DNA from: Streptomyces flavofungini
GTDB taxonomy: Bacteria; Actinomycetota; Actinomycetes; Streptomycetales; Streptomycetaceae
NCBI RefSeq assembly: GCF_030388665.1
Contig: NZ_CP128846.1
Coordinates: 5,964,501-6,028,500 of the forward strand
DNA: 64,000 nucleotides
Direction: 5' to 3'
This document shows positions 63,039 through 64,000 of this stretch, in pieces. The position numbers and the translations under genes are program-made. Every line of letters starts with the position of its first letter. The stretch's first letter is position 1. The notes under the pieces were generated by a model. The model was not told where the DNA came from. It made no database searches and worked only from the letters and a program-made list of their open reading frames with translations.

Positions 63039-63353
63039 ATGACTTCCTCCTCGCCCCCTCCCCCTGGCGAGACGGCCGGACCGTCGCCCGGGAACCGCAC
63101 TGAGACCGTCTTCAGCGCCTTCCTCTTCGTCGCCTTCGCCGGTTTCCTGTGTCTCTTCGTCGCCGACGCTCGGCACAACGACGCTCTTGCCGACATCGGC
63201 CGGGTCCTCCACTGGGCATCCGGAGTCGGCATCCTCGCCACCATCGCCCTCACACGCACCGCGCTGCGCTCCTGGAGGTCCGGCTTCGACTGGATATTCG
63301 CCGCCGTGTGGATTGCCCTCACAGTCCTCACGTGGGTCAACGGCGACCTGTAG
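63039..63353 (+). CDS. Small three-helix membrane protein
   Basis: Protein of 104 residues. A Pro/Ser/Gly-rich cytoplasmic N-terminus of about 22 residues is followed by three helices (VFSAFLFVAFAGFLCLFVAD; VLHWASGVGILATIALT; FDWIFAAVWIALTVLTWVNG). AAGGA precedes the ATG. It lies 75 bp after the peptide gene and before a CPBP-like gene in the same direction. An immunity or export helper role is possible, by context only. Confidence 0.78.
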   Translation: MTSSSPPPPGETAGPSPGNRTETVFSAFLFVAFAGFLCLFVADARHNDALADIGRVLHWASGVGILATIALTRTALRSWRSGFDWIFAAVWIALTVLTWVNGDL

Positions 63354-63438
63354 CCCCAGGGCCGACGCTGTCGGCCCAGCCGCTGGCAGACCAAGCCGGA
63401 CCTGCCGCAGTACGAGTATGAGAAGGCGACAGTTCCCC

Positions 63439-64000
63439 ATGCCCGAGGCGCCCCGCAGCGAGCCGCATCCCTTTCCTCGGCCGACGCGACAGGACCGGAC
63501 ACCGGTGCCACCAGTTCCTGCGCACAGGCCAGGGCTGGTGCGTGCCCCCTCCGGCTCCCTCTACCACGAACAGGGCAGGACTCCCCGCGTCGGCAAGCGC
63601 ACCTGGTGGACGGAATTCCTGCTGGTCCCGGGCCTGATCGTGGCAGCCCTGCTGGCCACAACGGGAATCGAAATCGCCATCGCGTCCGTGGCGGAGGCCA
63701 ATCCTCCAGCAGCGGACAGCGATGACATCTTCACCAACCCGCTGGCCAACGTGACGGCACTGCTGATCGGACTCGCTGCCTGCATCCCCGCCGTCTGGTT
63801 CGGCGTGCGCTGGGCCAGCCACCGTCTGCCCGGCACCCTCTCCTCTGTCACCGGCGGACTGCGCTGGGGCTGGCTGAGCCGCTGCTCCGCCGTGGCCTTC
63901 GCCCTGATGGCCGTGCAACTGGGGCTGCTCCTTGCCTGGACGTGGGACACCGACACCGGGGCCACTCTGGAACGGGACTTCCCCGGCTGGCCCGCCCTCT
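63439..64000 (+). CDS. CPBP-family-like membrane protein (N-terminal part; runs off the window)
   Basis: The open frame from ATG 63439 continues to the window edge (187 residues). The N-terminus is Pro/Arg-rich (about 55 residues) and contains RAPSGSLYHEQGRTPRVGKR. Helices follow (EFLLVPGLIVAALLATTGIE; VTALLIGLAACIPAVWFGV; LSRCSAVAFALMAVQLGLLL). GTLSSVTGGLRWGWLSRC resembles the region just before the catalytic part of CPBP (Abi/CAAX-like) glutamic proteases in streptomycetes. The diagnostic EExxxR and HxxxN motifs would lie beyond the edge. Confidence 0.65.
   Translation, partial: MPEAPRSEPHPFPRPTRQDRTPVPPVPAHRPGLVRAPSGSLYHEQGRTPRVGKRTWWTEFLLVPGLIVAALLATTGIEIAIASVAEANPPAADSDDIFTNPLANVTALLIGLAACIPAVWFGVRWASHRLPGTLSSVTGGLRWGWLSRCSAVAFALMAVQLGLLLAWTWDTDTGATLERDFPGWPAL

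Noticed and set aside
1..64000. CRISPR arrays, insertion sequences, rRNA genes and riboswitches
   Set aside because: I saw no regular 25-40 bp repeat-spacer array, no transposase reading frame with terminal repeats, no rRNA, and no convincing riboswitch fold. The tandem repeats present have no spacers.

Overview
The window is a stretch of Streptomyces chromosome. The evidence is very high GC with strong third-position GC bias, a TTA codon inside adpA, an adpA-orn pair, a complete desferrioxamine locus (desABCD with desE) carrying iron boxes, and a cebR/cebEFG/bglC locus. Gene order from bglC through orn, adpA, glmS, a GH20 hexosaminidase, des and an acyl-CoA/carboxylase cluster looks like conserved core chromosome. 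From about 38.5 kb onward there are accessory patches.

Layout. 1-5.1 kb: cellobiose/cellotriose uptake (bglC fragment, cebG, cebF, cebE) divergent from the repressor cebR, with two CebR-type operators. 5.2-10 kb: small membrane protein, tRNA-His, orn, adpA, another membrane protein, a universal stress protein. 10.2-15.1 kb: glmS, two conserved genes, and a secreted GH20 hexosaminidase with a DasR-like site. 15.2-21.8 kb: desD, desC, desB, desA in one overlapping operon, plus desE; each transcription unit has an iron box. 22-30.7 kb: a leucine/branched-acyl catabolic operon (acyl-CoA dehydrogenase, HMG-CoA lyase, biotin-dependent carboxylase alpha and beta subunits) opposite a TetR gene with a paired operator, then a second acyl-CoA dehydrogenase and a thioesterase. 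30.75-31.24 kb: a decayed cation-efflux gene. 31.2-38.5 kb: a conserved protein, a PucR regulator, a sodium:solute symporter, a ureohydrolase and a TPP-dependent decarboxylase. The last two suggest the 2-ketoarginine/4-guanidinobutyrate route.

38.5-42.5 kb is an accessory block bounded by the true 3' end of the TPP gene and a diverged, frameshifted copy of that same 3' end. Inside is a four-gene unit: a small secreted protein, a hairpin, two membrane proteins and an ABC ATPase. A frameshifted XRE/DUF5753 gene with a DUF397 partner follows. 43.6-60.4 kb returns to ordinary genes: a serine hydrolase, a fused two-module ABC exporter, a small secreted protein, an S37 peptidase, a lipoprotein, a NagZ-like GH3 enzyme, LysR plus EamA transporter plus double-MerR, a TIM-barrel isomerase, a MarR-GNAT fusion, a Tat-exported beta-propeller protein and a SnoaL-like protein.

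60.5-62.3 kb is a gene graveyard: a lantibiotic-dehydratase-like remnant, a 5-formyltetrahydrofolate cyclo-ligase fragment, and a truncated gene whose 3' end is repeated 1.37 kb away. From 62.4 kb to the edge is a possible peptide locus: a secreted Lys/Trp-rich protein interrupted by one in-frame TGA, a small membrane protein and the start of a CPBP-like membrane protein.

Short repeats recur. A 38-bp element sits in frame inside both desC and the thioesterase gene. An arm of the intergenic inverted repeat lies inside the carboxylase alpha gene. The 3' end of the acyl-CoA dehydrogenase gene is tandemly triplicated.
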